A stretch of 64,000 nt of DNA from Diplonema japonicum (GCA_964019335.1 OZ025656.1:186001-250000); one strand, 5' to 3'; positions 50,901-61,705 are shown, counted from the first letter of the stretch. Numbers and translations: made by a program. Notes: generated by a model not told the origin, from the sequence alone.

Positions 50901-53900
50901 TTTTCCAACGTGCTGTATCGCAGTGTGGTATAGGAGTGATCAACCTCACATCAAGCCTGAAGCCCTGGTCAGGCTTTGCGGAAGCTTCTATCTTCGGTGA
51001 CATAACAAAGAGCAAGGAGGTTATGAAGAAGTTGTTCAAACTGACTGGGGTGTGCTCGGGGATAGATGTGCGCCTCAACAGACATCTGAAAAGATACGTG
51101 CGCTACGAGGGGCTGTGGAAGGGCTCGAAAGATACGATCATCAACAGCTTTGCAGCGAAGGACCCTTCACTCGACTCGTATGAAGAGATGCTGCAGAAGT
51201 ACTCCGCGACACTGACCGAAGTGCGCAACCTGCCGCCTAACTCCACAGTGTCACCGTTCCTACTAGATATCACCGATTTCAAAAACGAGCTTGTGAGACA
51301 CACGGAAATGTGGATAACCGGGTTCCTCAAACCGTTGCACAAAAGGGCGCACGGCCTGCTGCAAGATATGTGCGATGTACTGGACGCACTCCAGAAGCGG
51401 TTAAAGACAGACATGGCAGAGACGCTGCAGGATTTCAGTTCTCTGGTAGCAACGATACATGAGGTGCGGGAATGGAGCAGCACGATAGAGCATACTTTGT
51501 ATCCGATAGAAGGGCACTATAGACTGCTGGACTATTACAAGTACAACATGGCTTCTAAGGATGGGTATGTGGTGAGTGATCTGCGCTACAGGTGGCGGAA
51601 GATCCAAACACAGTCCCACGCAACGTATGACTACATCTCACGTGTGCAGCTATTCTTCCGGAACGAACTAGTGCTGGACCTGCAACGCTTCGGTGTGGAG
51701 GTCATCATTTTTACCAACCGTTTCAAGCACTTCACTGCTACCATCGATCAGATCCGTGCGCAGGACGCACTCGAGCGTCTTCGGAAGTACGAGCGCACCA
51801 TCGAAGACATAATCAGAAAATTGTTCCTCCAATATGCCGGTGCCAAACTATTCTCGCTTCCCTTCTTCCGGCAACCTTTGCTTGAGGAGTGCGAGCGTGA
51901 TTTTATCCTCTTGTTGAAGGTTTACGAGCTACGCATTGAAGTCGCCGACGAAGAAGAAGCCTTCAGCAGTACTTTGTGGGTCGACATCAACCTCAGCAAA
52001 ACATACGCCAACCTGATGAGACTGACAGCTGCCTTCAAAATGCTTCCTTCGAGTTTGGAGGAGCGCAAAGTGTTCTCTGAGATCAAAGAAATCCTGAACA
52101 CATTGCAGACGCACATCCCTCTTTTTAAGCTTCTCTCACAGCAGTGCGTCCACACAAGGCATTGGATGAGACTCATGAACATGTGTGAACAGCAGTGGTC
52201 GCTGCAGGAAGACACGTTTTGTATTGGAGATCTGTTTCGAGCAGAGCTGCTGTCTGTGAGGGAGGCTGTTGAGGAGCTTGTTTTATGTGCAACGAAAGAG
52301 GCACACATTGAGGCTAGCTTGCAGCGCATCACAGCGCAGTGGAAGTCACGCCAGCTGGTCTTCATGAGACACCCCAAGGGCTGGGGCGACATCCTGAAGG
52401 GTGACGATGCCTACTCCGTGAAGGATGCCCTGGAGGAGTCGCAAATGCAGCTCTCATCACTGCTCACGTCACGCCATATCGACGCCTTCAAGGACGAGGT
52501 TAAGCTGTGGGTAGTGAAGCTGTCCGCAACGTCCGAAACCCTAACTGCGTGGTTGGAAGTCCAAGCCGCCTGGATGCACATCGAGGCAGTCTTCTCGGGT
52601 GGTTCTATTGCCATGCAGATGCCCGACGAGGCCAGGAGGTTCGCCACCATCGACCAGCAGTGGTCTAAGATAATGGCGCGTGCCAAGCAGTCCGATTCCG
52701 TGGTGCAGTTTTGCAGCGGGAACGACCTCTCGGTCCTGCCGTCCCTCGCCGAGCAGCTTGGAGAGTGTCAACGGAAGCTGTCGGTTTTCCTGGAGGAGAA
52801 ACGAACCATGTTCCCCAGGCTGTACTTCGTGTCGGAGAATATCCTGCTGGAGATCCTTGCGCAGGCGTCGCAAGCATCGTCCATCACCATGTTCCTGCCT
52901 ACTGTTTTCGACGGCCTGACAGGTGTGAGCATCAACGAAGGACCGCACCCGGCCATCACTATGTTGGAGTCTACCGATAATAAGCCTGTGAGGCTGTGCA
53001 ACCCTGTTGCCTGTGACGGCGATGTAGAGGTGTGGCTGGAGAAGCTGCGATTGGAAATCCACTACACCATGCACGACCTGCTGAGGTCGGCAGCCACTGA
53101 ACTGGCATTGTTACACTCGAGTGATACAATCGACCCAAACCTTTTCATCAGCGAGCGGCCCTCACAGATCAACGTCGTCATCTTGCGGCTGCTGTGGACG
53201 ATGGATGTCTACACCGCTCTGTCGGCTCCCCGTGGGGAGCAACGCAAGTCCATCCAGGACTGCACCAAACGGCTTAAAGAAATCATGTGTGCTCTGACGG
53301 AATCAAGGCGCACACAAGTGCACACAAAGCAGGCTGTCGACTGCCACGACTCTATCCTTGTTTGCCTTGTCCACCTTACAGAGGTTTGGCAGCACCTTTG
53401 CTCCGTCAAAAATAAGGAATCGCTGTCCCACCAATGGGAGTGGACAAAGCTCACCCGGGTGCATTGGAAAGCAGACGGCAACACTTGCGTCATCAGAAAC
53501 GTGGACGCCGAGCTGGTGTATGGTTACGAGTACTGCGGGTACAAGGAGCAGCTTGTAGTGACACCGCTCACTGAAAGGTGTTTCATTACGATGTTTCAAG
53601 CTTTGGTGCAACATTTGGGTAGTGCTGCGATCGGGCCTGCTGGAACTGGAAAAACAGAGACCGTTAAAGAGCTAGGCAGGCTGTGTGGGAGGTTCGTGGT
53701 GGTGTTCAACTGTTCCAACCACATGGACAGCAAAGGGCTGGGGAGGATATTCCGCGGGCTGGTGCAATCGGGGGACTGGGGGTGCTTCGATGAGTTCAAC
53801 AGAATCGAACGTCCTGTTCTGTCTGTGATGGCTAGTCAGATACAGTGCATTCTGCACGCGTTAAAAAGGAGGGTGGTGGAATTCCTGTTCACAGACGGGC

Positions 53901-56900
53901 GGTTGGCACGGCTGAACAGCAACGTGGGAGTGTTTGTCACAATGAACCCCAACACGAGGTGCGCCGTCCCAGAGAACTTGAAACTGCTGTTCAGAACAGT
54001 AACGATGGTGCATCCTGACAGACGTGTCATCATTCGAATCAAGCTTGCAGCCTTGGGGTTCAAAGAGAGCGCAATGCTGGCTAAGAAATTCGACATTCTC
54101 TACAAGCTAGCTGAGTGGCAGCTGACCCAACAGGGCCATTATGACTTTGGCCTCCGCAGCATCATAGCCGTTATTCGAACTGCCAAAACCGCTCTCAGCG
54201 CTTCGGGCGACTCGACTTCAAAGGACCGCCGCGGCACCATCCTCAACCTCGAGACCAGGCGCCGCTCTACCGCTGCCCTCCTCCACGAAGAAGCGATCCT
54301 CATGGACGTGCTCAAATCGGTGAATCTACCAAAACTGGTCCAAGAAGACGTCCAAGTTTTCAGGTCACTCCTTGCGGCTGTCTTCCCTGGTGTGCCCGAG
54401 AAGCTGGACTCGTCTGAAATAGTGAAGCTACTCATTGAGAATGCTGTCGCACTCAAACTAGAACCGTCGATGGAGTGGATACACAAAGCAAGCCAGTTAT
54501 ACACTACGAAATTGGCACGCCACGGGCTGCTGCTAGCCGGCCCCGCGGGAGTGGGAAAAACAATGCTGTTGAATCTGCTGCTCACAACCCTCTGCGCGAA
54601 GGGTGAGAAACACAAGGAACTGCGTCTCTGCCCTCGTGCTGTAAATTCTTCGCACATGTTTGGCTTTGTAAACCCGAAGTCCAGCGAGTGGGACCGCGGT
54701 ATCTTCGCCTCGTTATGGAAGCGTGCTAATGGGAAAGAGTCACTGAGAACGCACGCAACGTGGCTGGTGTGCGATGGGCCCATCAGCCAAGACTGGATCG
54801 AGAACTTGAACTCTGTCATGGACGACAACAAGGTGCTGACGCTGTCGAACGGCGACAGGCTGCCCATGGCACCCTCGACAAGGTTGGTATTCGAAGTCGA
54901 GGACTTGCTGGAGGCTTTACCCGGGACCGTCACTAGGGTGGGCATCGTGTACCTCTCAGAAGCGGAGCTGCCCTGGTACGATGCATGCAAGGCTGTGTTC
55001 AGTGATGCGTGGAGCGCCAGTGAGGTGTGTGGGTTATCAAGAGATGTGTTGAACGAAGTGGAGGAGCTGTTCTATGCCCATGCGGAGGACATGTGGCAAG
55101 AGTGTGTGGAGCTGGTGAACAAGAAGCTCCCCGGGGTGACGCCGCGACACGTCCTCTGCAAGTGCGCCACCGACATATGCAACATCCTCAAAGAACTGCA
55201 GCGCACTGTCGACAGCGCTGAATGTTATGAACGCGTCTTTTGGAACTGCCTCTCCTCCTCTATAGGGCACATTTCTCCTGCAGCAGGCAAGACCCTTGTC
55301 AACAGATACGTCCAAGCCCACGCGTCACCCGTGGCCCTCCCCCCTGGGGAGGATATTTTTGCGGTCTTTATCAACCAAGCAGGCAAATGGTGCCCCCTCA
55401 GCTCGGAGAACATGTTCTCTACGTCACTCAACAACTTCGTTCCCACAGCAGCAGGTCAGAATGCACTGTTGTTTGCGCTCACCAGCATCAAAACACGACG
55501 ACCTGTGCTGTTCGTCGGTGAGCGCGGATGCGGCAAGAGTACTGCCATCACATGCCTCATTCAACAGTACCAGGAACTCAACCCGCAACTCTCCCGGAGA
55601 CGCCTCGTACTGGGCTCATCAACGTCATCCCGCGGTCTGCAGCACAGCATCGAGAATGAACTTACCAAAAAGATGGGTAGAACATATGGCCCGCGCTCTG
55701 GGGAGGAACTGTACTTATTCGTCGACGACCTGTCGGCACCTATCGACCCTGTGCACGACCACCCAACGTCGGAGCTCATTAGGCAGCTCATCGAGTGGAA
55801 CGGGCTGTGGTCTCTCACGAGGACAGGCGAATGGAAATCTGTAGCGCAGGTTTTCTGGACAGCTGCCGTTAATTACAGCATCCTGGGCAGACTGCCAAAC
55901 AGGCTGCTGCGGCACTTTGCCGTTTTGGAGTACCCCCTTCTCACTGAAGATGAGTTGTGCCACACAGCACGCATTCTAGCACCCTTGATCCCAGAGCAGC
56001 TCATCCAGATGACTGTGTCGCTGTGGTCTGCCTGCTCGAACTTCCTCATCCCAAACGTTGGAAGAACACACCTGCAGTGGAGTCTACGCGACGTGTTCAG
56101 AGTAGTGCAAGGTTTGTTGATGGCGCCAAGTGGGATGCCCATCTACGCACTCTGGGAGCATGAGTGCTACCGCGTGTTTGCCGACTGTCTGAACGACAGC
56201 GAGTCCTTGCAGTGGTACCAGTCCACTGTGCGGGATCTCACCGAAGGTGTCGAGGGCTCGTTGCAAGAACAGAACCACGAGACCAAGATGCATTATTTCA
56301 AGTCCCCTGAAGGCTCACACTACTCGATGATGAGTGGGGACCAGCTAACGTACCAGCTGACAAAGGCCAAAGGGCTGCTCACAGAGATGGGGAATGACTT
56401 TAGCGAAGTTGTAGTATTCAACGAGGTCGTAAACCACGTGGCAAGGATATGCAGGGTGCTGTCTCTCAAGGGTGGATCTATGCTCTTCGTAGGGTACGCA
56501 GGCATGGGCAGGAGGAGCATGGTGCTGCTTGCAGCACATCTTTGCGACCAGCAATGCCACGAAGTAACCAGCAGAGGATCCTACCAACGGGACATCGATG
56601 ACTTCCTACGCCCGGTGGTGAAGGCGGCAGGACTTGAGGGACCTCAAACGGTGCTGATTAAAGACGGGGCTATTAACCAAAGGGATCAGTTTCTGCAAGC
56701 AGCATGCACGCTTCTCGACTCAGGCGAGGTGCCGGGGCTGTTCAGCTATGAAGACCGCTTGAACATCATGCAAGAGCTGCGGGCAAACAGCGACAACCCA
56801 ACAAGCAGCACGGATCTGTGGGTGGAATTCACAAATGCTGTGCAGAGCAATCTGCATCTAGTGTTGTGCGTGTCGCCTTGTGTTCTACTATCTGAAGAGT

Positions 56901-59900
56901 TCAGCCGCTTTCAAGGACTCACCTCAGGATGCATCGTCAACTGGTGCTTCCCGTGGTCTCAGGCAAGCCTTGTCGCCATCGTCAAGGAGCTTATCTCGGA
57001 GTCCCTCTCGCAGGATATTGCCGACGCACCCTTGATCGAAGACACCGTGGCACACGCAGCTGCTGCCATCCACCACAACATGGTGTCCCTGTATGACGAG
57101 TACTCGAAGAAGTACAAGCGAACCCAATACCTCACACCGAGAACTATAAAATGCTTCGTTCAGGTTTTCCTTTCCACGTTTGTCAAGAAGTACGAAAAGA
57201 TGAGCAAGTATGCCTCAAAGGGGAAGACGGGGCTGCTGCGACTGAACGAGACATCACGCGACGTATCACGGATAATGGCAATGGTCGCTTCGAAAGATGA
57301 GAAGCTGAGGGAGGCGCAGCAGCAGCAGGCTCTGCTTCGTGCGGAGATGTATGAAAGCTCTGCTGGAGCGGAACGAAAGAAGGCCCAAGCGAATGAAGAG
57401 AAAGACAACTTTGCTTTAGAAGCCGAGAAGGTTGCCGCAGCCCGTCGGGAGGCGGTGTCTGATCTGAACGTCGCGCAGCCAGCTTTGGAGAATGCGAAGA
57501 AAGTGCTGGACGCCATTACTCCGCAGGACATAAAGCAAATCAAGAGCCTCTCCAACCCTCCGAGTATTGTGAGGAAGATCTTCGATGCCGTCTGCTTACT
57601 GCTACACATACCAGTTGCAGAAACAAGAGCTGAGATAGACAATAGAGGACGGAACCTGCTCGTGGACTCATGGACACTGAGCGGACGGAGCCTCGCCAGC
57701 CGGCTAGACTTCATGCAGCTGATCCACGATTTCAACACCATCAAGAAGGACTGGCTGAACCAAGAGACGCTGGAGCTGATGCTGCCCTATCTATCTATGG
57801 AGGACTTCAACTTCGAGCGTGTCAAGAAAGCGTGCGGGAATGTGGCGGGACTGTGTATGTGGTGCAGGACCATGTATGACTACTACTGGGTGGCGAGGGA
57901 TGTGGAGCCAAAACTTAAGAAAGTTCGAGAAGCGGAGGCAAAGATGAGGGCAGCGAATGCCAGGTTGATAAAGGCACAGGAAGCACTTGACAAGCTAGAG
58001 AACGAGATGCGGATATGCGAAAAGAAGCTTGAGGAACAGCGCGAGAGGCAGCACGTCATCGAAGCCGACTCTGCACAACTGCGCAAAACAACGGAGTCCG
58101 CCAACGCCCTGATCGAAGGACTTTCTTCGGAGAAGGAACGGTGGATCCACATGTCACAGACGTACGTCGAATCCCTCTCCTTCATGCCTGACGCGTGCCT
58201 CATCGAAGCGGCAATGCTGACCTACTGCGGGCCCTTCAACACAGATTTCAGAAAGCGTGCTGTCGTCATGTTTCTGGAATGCTGTTCCCGTGACACGCTC
58301 CCGGAATCTAGCATCTGGAACATCGAGCAGGACGAAGCAGACACCGTTATCGAGTGGTGTGCAGCCGGATTACCCAACGATGAGCACAGCATACTTAACG
58401 CGAAGATCATCATGGGCCTGAAGCCGTACATGTTTAGCTTCCTTTTCGACCCGCAAGCGCAGGGCCTGAGTTGGCTGAAAGGTGTGTGCAGGCCGAAGGG
58501 GTTGAAATGCATCGAAGCTAAGACGCCCAACATATGTGAAGTTGTGTTCGAGTGCATGCGAGACGGTGTCCCGCTCATCGTCGACGACATGAATGACAAC
58601 GTAGACCCCGTGCTGCTCCCCCTCCTGCAGCAAGGGCTGCGAGCTAAAACCGTGTTCATGGAGGGGCGGCTGCACGACATCACTGAAGGATTCGAGTTGT
58701 ACTTCGTCTGCAGGCAGTCTGAGCTGGACCTGGGGTCGGAGTTGGGAAGCGTGTTAAGCATCGTAGACTTCAGAGTCACTGAAAGCGGGTTGGAGGAACA
58801 GCTCTTGAGCAGAGTCCTCCAAGCTGACAGGCCTGAGCTAGAGGCAGAACTCCGTAAAGTGAACAACTTCCTTACTAGTGGGGGGAAACGACTTCGCGGG
58901 CTTGAAGATAACCTCTTGGAGTGCATCACTCAGAGCGGTACGGCCCTCATCGATGATTCCAGTCTGATCACCACTCTGCATGACATCAAGTCCACTGCAC
59001 ACGAGGTCAAGGAACAGCTCACCATCGCCTGGGAAACGAAATCTAAGATACAACGTGCCCGTGAGGAGTACCGTCCTGTTGCCGCACGTGGCAGTCTGCT
59101 TTATTTTCTAACGATCGAGTTTTCGAAGGCGCACCCTGTGTACCGCATCTCCCTCTCGCAAGTCATGTTCCTATTCGACAAGGCAATCAAAGTGGCAAGC
59201 AAACCCGTGATCCTATCACGGAGGGTTTCGTCTGTGTCAAAAACGCTCACGTCGCTTATTTCTGCCCACTACGGGAGGGGCTTGCTTGACGAACACAAGA
59301 TGCTTTTTTCCTTGATGCTGGCGTGTGAAGTGCTTGTGGAGGCGGGGTCCGTGACACAGGAAGGAGTGACGTGTCTTCTGACGGGTGGTTCTCATATGTC
59401 TTCTGGGATGATAAAGTGTGGTTTGCTGTCGTGGTTGCCTCAGACAACATGGGTGAACGCCGTTGCGGCGACCAACGCATGCAGTGGTTTGAAGAACCTC
59501 ACAGCACTGCTTGAGAGTGACCGTGAAGAATGGCGCGAGTGGTATGAGCACGAGGCTCCAGAGACCCTCCCCATGCCGTGCTACGAACCTTCCCTCCCCC
59601 CCTTCGAACGCCTGCTCATTATACGCTGCCTCCGAGAGGACCGCACTATACCCGCTGTTGCTGCATTCATAACCGCCACCCTTGGCGAAGCATACACTGA
59701 GCCCCCCGAGTTTTCCATCAGCGATGTCATCAAAGAGACCACCCCCACCACCCCCGTCTTGTGGTTCCTCAGGGACGGCGCCGACCCTTCCATCGAGATA
59801 GAAATCCTCGCTAAAAAGCTAAAACAACGCATGCTGTGCCTCTCCATGGGTGCCGGCCAGGAATCAGCACAGTGGGAAATGGCTAAAAAAGCGCTGGAAT

Positions 59901-61537
59901 CAGGTGCATGGGTCCTACTCCAGAATGTGCATTTCGGGATACCACTCGCCTTAAAACTCCAGGAGTATTTAGAAGACCTGGGGAGGGCGGAATCGATTAA
60001 GATACAACCAGAGGGAAGAATGCTTATCACGTCGGAGATCACACCCGAGCTTCCTCGGTGGCTTACTGAGAACAGCTTTAAACTAGCTGGCGGGATGCCG
60101 GTGGGGATAAAGGCATCCATGAAAAACGCGCTGGGATGCCTCACATCGGATATGCTTGGGTCCTTTAAGAGGCCTGAATATAAAACACTTGTATACGTGT
60201 TGTGCCTGCTGCACAGCATGTTACAGGGCAGGGCACGGTTCGGTCCATGTGGGTGGTCACAGGAGTATTCGTTTCACACGCTGGATGTGATGTCTGCGGT
60301 GATGTTCTTGCAAAACCACTTCTCGATGATCGGCGACATCGGCAGCAGGTGCCTTCCTGTGTCGTTTGACTGCTTGGGGTACATGGTGTCCGAAGTGTTC
60401 TTCGGCGGTAATGTGATGGACGAGTGCGACAGGAAGATATTACGGGCACAGGTAGGGTCGGTGTTCAACCAACTACGGAACACACCGCTTACAGAAATGG
60501 GACAGATAGAGATCGCACCGGAGCTGTTCGTAAGCTGGGATATGGACCCGTACAGCTTCATGAACAATGTTCAGGATATACCAACGGCTGACAGCCCACA
60601 GACGTTGGGACTGCACTCCGCATCAGACGCCACACGCGTGACAGAGCAGTTCGTCAACATGCAACAACAGATGCGCGGCGACTACGTAGCCGGCTGTAAC
60701 GACATTGTGATAGAGCACATCAGCGCCCTTCTGGAGAGCATCCCCCTTACCGAGTGGGACAACGACTATCTTGACGAACGGTACGAAGCGCTTGCCGATA
60801 GCATCCACGAGTCTCTCCTTCTGTGCATCGTGCACGAAGTTCGTTATTTACAAACGCTCTTCGCTACCATTCACAGCAACGCAGTGGAGCTACTGGGAGT
60901 GCTGCAAGCAAGCAAGACATCAAGTACTCTACACCACATTGCGGAAGTCCTCCGCAGGGGTGACGTCCCGTGCGCGTGGAAGATAACGCGGAGACACCAG
61001 AGCATCTCGGAGTGGATTCACGACATGAAGCAACGACACGCACAGCTGAGCGGGTGGCTGGCAACGGGCATCTCACAATGCGTACAATTCGATGCACTGT
61101 CTAACCAGAAGTGCTTTCTAGCAGCGGTTTTAAGGGAAGCTGCAGAGAGAGCGATCAAACCGTTGGATGCATTGAGGTTCAACCCGGAGTTCACAGATCT
61201 ATACGAGCCTGTCTCCCCTTTGCCGTCTTCGCAAGAAGTACTGTATTTAAGCGGGATACGGTTGGAAGGCGCATCGTGGGACATAACACAGCACAAATTG
61301 CTGCCCGAGGTGCAAAAGGATGGTTTCCCGATGCCGCTTCTCGAACTGAACATCGAAGAGGGTGATCTTCTACAAGATGCCGTCTCAAAAGACCGCAGGT
61401 ACCAAAACCGATCGTTTTACTGCTGCCCTTGTTACACATCGAAGGGCAGCGAGGCGGGCGTTGTATTTGAGGTGCCGTTTGAATGTTCAAACCCCGATTT
61501 CTGGACCCTGCGAAGCACGTCTTTAATCGCGGAGTGA
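47984..61537 (+). CDS. Dynein heavy chain (axonemal type likely)
   Basis: A single uninterrupted 4517-codon frame encodes a full-length dynein heavy chain, the motor subunit that moves cilia or flagella along microtubules. P-loops are GPAGTGKT (1884-1891, AAA1, with CFDEFNR as Walker B), GPAGVGKT (2186, AAA2), GERGCGKS (2512, AAA3) and GYAGMGRRS (2837, AAA4, no Lys). Stalk coiled coils lie at about 3080-3200 and 3302-3390, flanking a microtubule-binding domain. AAA5-6 and the C-terminal region follow, with EEYRPVAARGSLLYFL, WLTENSFKLAGGMPVGIKAS and a final FWTLRS. The GRxxR-type AAA4 loop and the length suit axonemal dyneins; the subtype is not assigned. The AAA3 segment lacks the usual GPPGGGR and reads VNYSILGRLPNRLLRHF. 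An upstream mini-exon (MLEH, 47856-47868) spliced to 47964 would add a few residues. Confidence 0.95.
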   Translation: MREIGKKILQKAAAYLFDDAGVHRLETTSYEDIMNGFITGGIDVFSFVVYQDEHEMTMNDAPPPPPQIELVTDQKGSKRRSRTGSTAAVIFSPRKTVHYQEGCHAVGVGFVSPYRESFCSIPSPESFHSRNLLQILPGGSPTTSKRRSRFCSVPMAVSTLEEKVDIMTGLPPESHIFHRACFVIRRKLPKSLSDVAMGLITSPSMSHITRAMLSVNTKGVNSGLVLNAATALRNLSEEELAYTAIPHITPATLNSIDSCSKAIERWMYFMNGTVAESVPHHEHTITEGPHVELDQWRTCLPKLKAVLKQANQPCVQQALSLCPVHLQTSWKEAENCVTTGMREASDMMRPLARLSQLFSPLYGDDLSLTVTALPGIFTNMLLLQHLSYHYTDLDNMTRLLKRVSIQLVTHLKGAILERCADASIWQASQTEEGLDALLQWCDSVKHITALCEESMRKAFTQAGLDLPVDDICSCIVLFGRRVCKLKQVFLVSKQFNMFTNRNIPGTPPLVDRFKSTLYQLRASSPDLLEYTSIGFDKACVMFMSSTTELETSVKVLINNAFERITDVNKASVLLKNFLAILTEPPLRHEVHKKRMIILEHFTSDMAKMSKLLRASNNKPPFYRNALPISAAVGWARLLSSKLQHCNGVLKKEHQSEGTSKILRKAIISYNKVFRELVDYENVWMTAWVQSAAEGLNGVKETPILVRATKGSEDILAVHISKAYMLTVSAARQLRIMGVTLPPMFQAALALHPSVMASKQQLQGVVEECAAVLSSIPSYLKYITRPLVSTVEKVLEPGLNGTLSWVSVGITQFISSSSTAVAKLADAMQHVRVVMNDWIGQLLECLGGCKLIDVTQVPYTMGDFIDAQISHVEKQPHFIGKWCSAVERGCHAIVDIIPKDERGDGAERGLLMHFHRQVCKEIIRATCASLDALRKLLSPRESSSVFMVKQPPPLFKIYLRLTRIGWKIDPPVGFFQRAVSQCGIGVINLTSSLKPWSGFAEASIFGDITKSKEVMKKLFKLTGVCSGIDVRLNRHLKRYVRYEGLWKGSKDTIINSFAAKDPSLDSYEEMLQKYSATLTEVRNLPPNSTVSPFLLDITDFKNELVRHTEMWITGFLKPLHKRAHGLLQDMCDVLDALQKRLKTDMAETLQDFSSLVATIHEVREWSSTIEHTLYPIEGHYRLLDYYKYNMASKDGYVVSDLRYRWRKIQTQSHATYDYISRVQLFFRNELVLDLQRFGVEVIIFTNRFKHFTATIDQIRAQDALERLRKYERTIEDIIRKLFLQYAGAKLFSLPFFRQPLLEECERDFILLLKVYELRIEVADEEEAFSSTLWVDINLSKTYANLMRLTAAFKMLPSSLEERKVFSEIKEILNTLQTHIPLFKLLSQQCVHTRHWMRLMNMCEQQWSLQEDTFCIGDLFRAELLSVREAVEELVLCATKEAHIEASLQRITAQWKSRQLVFMRHPKGWGDILKGDDAYSVKDALEESQMQLSSLLTSRHIDAFKDEVKLWVVKLSATSETLTAWLEVQAAWMHIEAVFSGGSIAMQMPDEARRFATIDQQWSKIMARAKQSDSVVQFCSGNDLSVLPSLAEQLGECQRKLSVFLEEKRTMFPRLYFVSENILLEILAQASQASSITMFLPTVFDGLTGVSINEGPHPAITMLESTDNKPVRLCNPVACDGDVEVWLEKLRLEIHYTMHDLLRSAATELALLHSSDTIDPNLFISERPSQINVVILRLLWTMDVYTALSAPRGEQRKSIQDCTKRLKEIMCALTESRRTQVHTKQAVDCHDSILVCLVHLTEVWQHLCSVKNKESLSHQWEWTKLTRVHWKADGNTCVIRNVDAELVYGYEYCGYKEQLVVTPLTERCFITMFQALVQHLGSAAIGPAGTGKTETVKELGRLCGRFVVVFNCSNHMDSKGLGRIFRGLVQSGDWGCFDEFNRIERPVLSVMASQIQCILHALKRRVVEFLFTDGRLARLNSNVGVFVTMNPNTRCAVPENLKLLFRTVTMVHPDRRVIIRIKLAALGFKESAMLAKKFDILYKLAEWQLTQQGHYDFGLRSIIAVIRTAKTALSASGDSTSKDRRGTILNLETRRRSTAALLHEEAILMDVLKSVNLPKLVQEDVQVFRSLLAAVFPGVPEKLDSSEIVKLLIENAVALKLEPSMEWIHKASQLYTTKLARHGLLLAGPAGVGKTMLLNLLLTTLCAKGEKHKELRLCPRAVNSSHMFGFVNPKSSEWDRGIFASLWKRANGKESLRTHATWLVCDGPISQDWIENLNSVMDDNKVLTLSNGDRLPMAPSTRLVFEVEDLLEALPGTVTRVGIVYLSEAELPWYDACKAVFSDAWSASEVCGLSRDVLNEVEELFYAHAEDMWQECVELVNKKLPGVTPRHVLCKCATDICNILKELQRTVDSAECYERVFWNCLSSSIGHISPAAGKTLVNRYVQAHASPVALPPGEDIFAVFINQAGKWCPLSSENMFSTSLNNFVPTAAGQNALLFALTSIKTRRPVLFVGERGCGKSTAITCLIQQYQELNPQLSRRRLVLGSSTSSRGLQHSIENELTKKMGRTYGPRSGEELYLFVDDLSAPIDPVHDHPTSELIRQLIEWNGLWSLTRTGEWKSVAQVFWTAAVNYSILGRLPNRLLRHFAVLEYPLLTEDELCHTARILAPLIPEQLIQMTVSLWSACSNFLIPNVGRTHLQWSLRDVFRVVQGLLMAPSGMPIYALWEHECYRVFADCLNDSESLQWYQSTVRDLTEGVEGSLQEQNHETKMHYFKSPEGSHYSMMSGDQLTYQLTKAKGLLTEMGNDFSEVVVFNEVVNHVARICRVLSLKGGSMLFVGYAGMGRRSMVLLAAHLCDQQCHEVTSRGSYQRDIDDFLRPVVKAAGLEGPQTVLIKDGAINQRDQFLQAACTLLDSGEVPGLFSYEDRLNIMQELRANSDNPTSSTDLWVEFTNAVQSNLHLVLCVSPCVLLSEEFSRFQGLTSGCIVNWCFPWSQASLVAIVKELISESLSQDIADAPLIEDTVAHAAAAIHHNMVSLYDEYSKKYKRTQYLTPRTIKCFVQVFLSTFVKKYEKMSKYASKGKTGLLRLNETSRDVSRIMAMVASKDEKLREAQQQQALLRAEMYESSAGAERKKAQANEEKDNFALEAEKVAAARREAVSDLNVAQPALENAKKVLDAITPQDIKQIKSLSNPPSIVRKIFDAVCLLLHIPVAETRAEIDNRGRNLLVDSWTLSGRSLASRLDFMQLIHDFNTIKKDWLNQETLELMLPYLSMEDFNFERVKKACGNVAGLCMWCRTMYDYYWVARDVEPKLKKVREAEAKMRAANARLIKAQEALDKLENEMRICEKKLEEQRERQHVIEADSAQLRKTTESANALIEGLSSEKERWIHMSQTYVESLSFMPDACLIEAAMLTYCGPFNTDFRKRAVVMFLECCSRDTLPESSIWNIEQDEADTVIEWCAAGLPNDEHSILNAKIIMGLKPYMFSFLFDPQAQGLSWLKGVCRPKGLKCIEAKTPNICEVVFECMRDGVPLIVDDMNDNVDPVLLPLLQQGLRAKTVFMEGRLHDITEGFELYFVCRQSELDLGSELGSVLSIVDFRVTESGLEEQLLSRVLQADRPELEAELRKVNNFLTSGGKRLRGLEDNLLECITQSGTALIDDSSLITTLHDIKSTAHEVKEQLTIAWETKSKIQRAREEYRPVAARGSLLYFLTIEFSKAHPVYRISLSQVMFLFDKAIKVASKPVILSRRVSSVSKTLTSLISAHYGRGLLDEHKMLFSLMLACEVLVEAGSVTQEGVTCLLTGGSHMSSGMIKCGLLSWLPQTTWVNAVAATNACSGLKNLTALLESDREEWREWYEHEAPETLPMPCYEPSLPPFERLLIIRCLREDRTIPAVAAFITATLGEAYTEPPEFSISDVIKETTPTTPVLWFLRDGADPSIEIEILAKKLKQRMLCLSMGAGQESAQWEMAKKALESGAWVLLQNVHFGIPLALKLQEYLEDLGRAESIKIQPEGRMLITSEITPELPRWLTENSFKLAGGMPVGIKASMKNALGCLTSDMLGSFKRPEYKTLVYVLCLLHSMLQGRARFGPCGWSQEYSFHTLDVMSAVMFLQNHFSMIGDIGSRCLPVSFDCLGYMVSEVFFGGNVMDECDRKILRAQVGSVFNQLRNTPLTEMGQIEIAPELFVSWDMDPYSFMNNVQDIPTADSPQTLGLHSASDATRVTEQFVNMQQQMRGDYVAGCNDIVIEHISALLESIPLTEWDNDYLDERYEALADSIHESLLLCIVHEVRYLQTLFATIHSNAVELLGVLQASKTSSTLHHIAEVLRRGDVPCAWKITRRHQSISEWIHDMKQRHAQLSGWLATGISQCVQFDALSNQKCFLAAVLREAAERAIKPLDALRFNPEFTDLYEPVSPLPSSQEVLYLSGIRLEGASWDITQHKLLPEVQKDGFPMPLLELNIEEGDLLQDAVSKDRRYQNRSFYCCPCYTSKGSEAGVVFEVPFECSNPDFWTLRSTSLIAE

Positions 61538-61705
61538 ACGAAAAAAAAAAAAAAAAAAAAAAAAAAAAGTGATGGCTGGTTTGTAAGAACGCTTTCTAGG
61601 TTCGTTCAACACTATTTAAGAATTTTTTTTTTTGACCTCAATCTTTTTCAAAAAATAAAAAATAAAGAACTGTCACAGGTTGGAGAGGAAGAGAGATAAA
61701 AAGAA

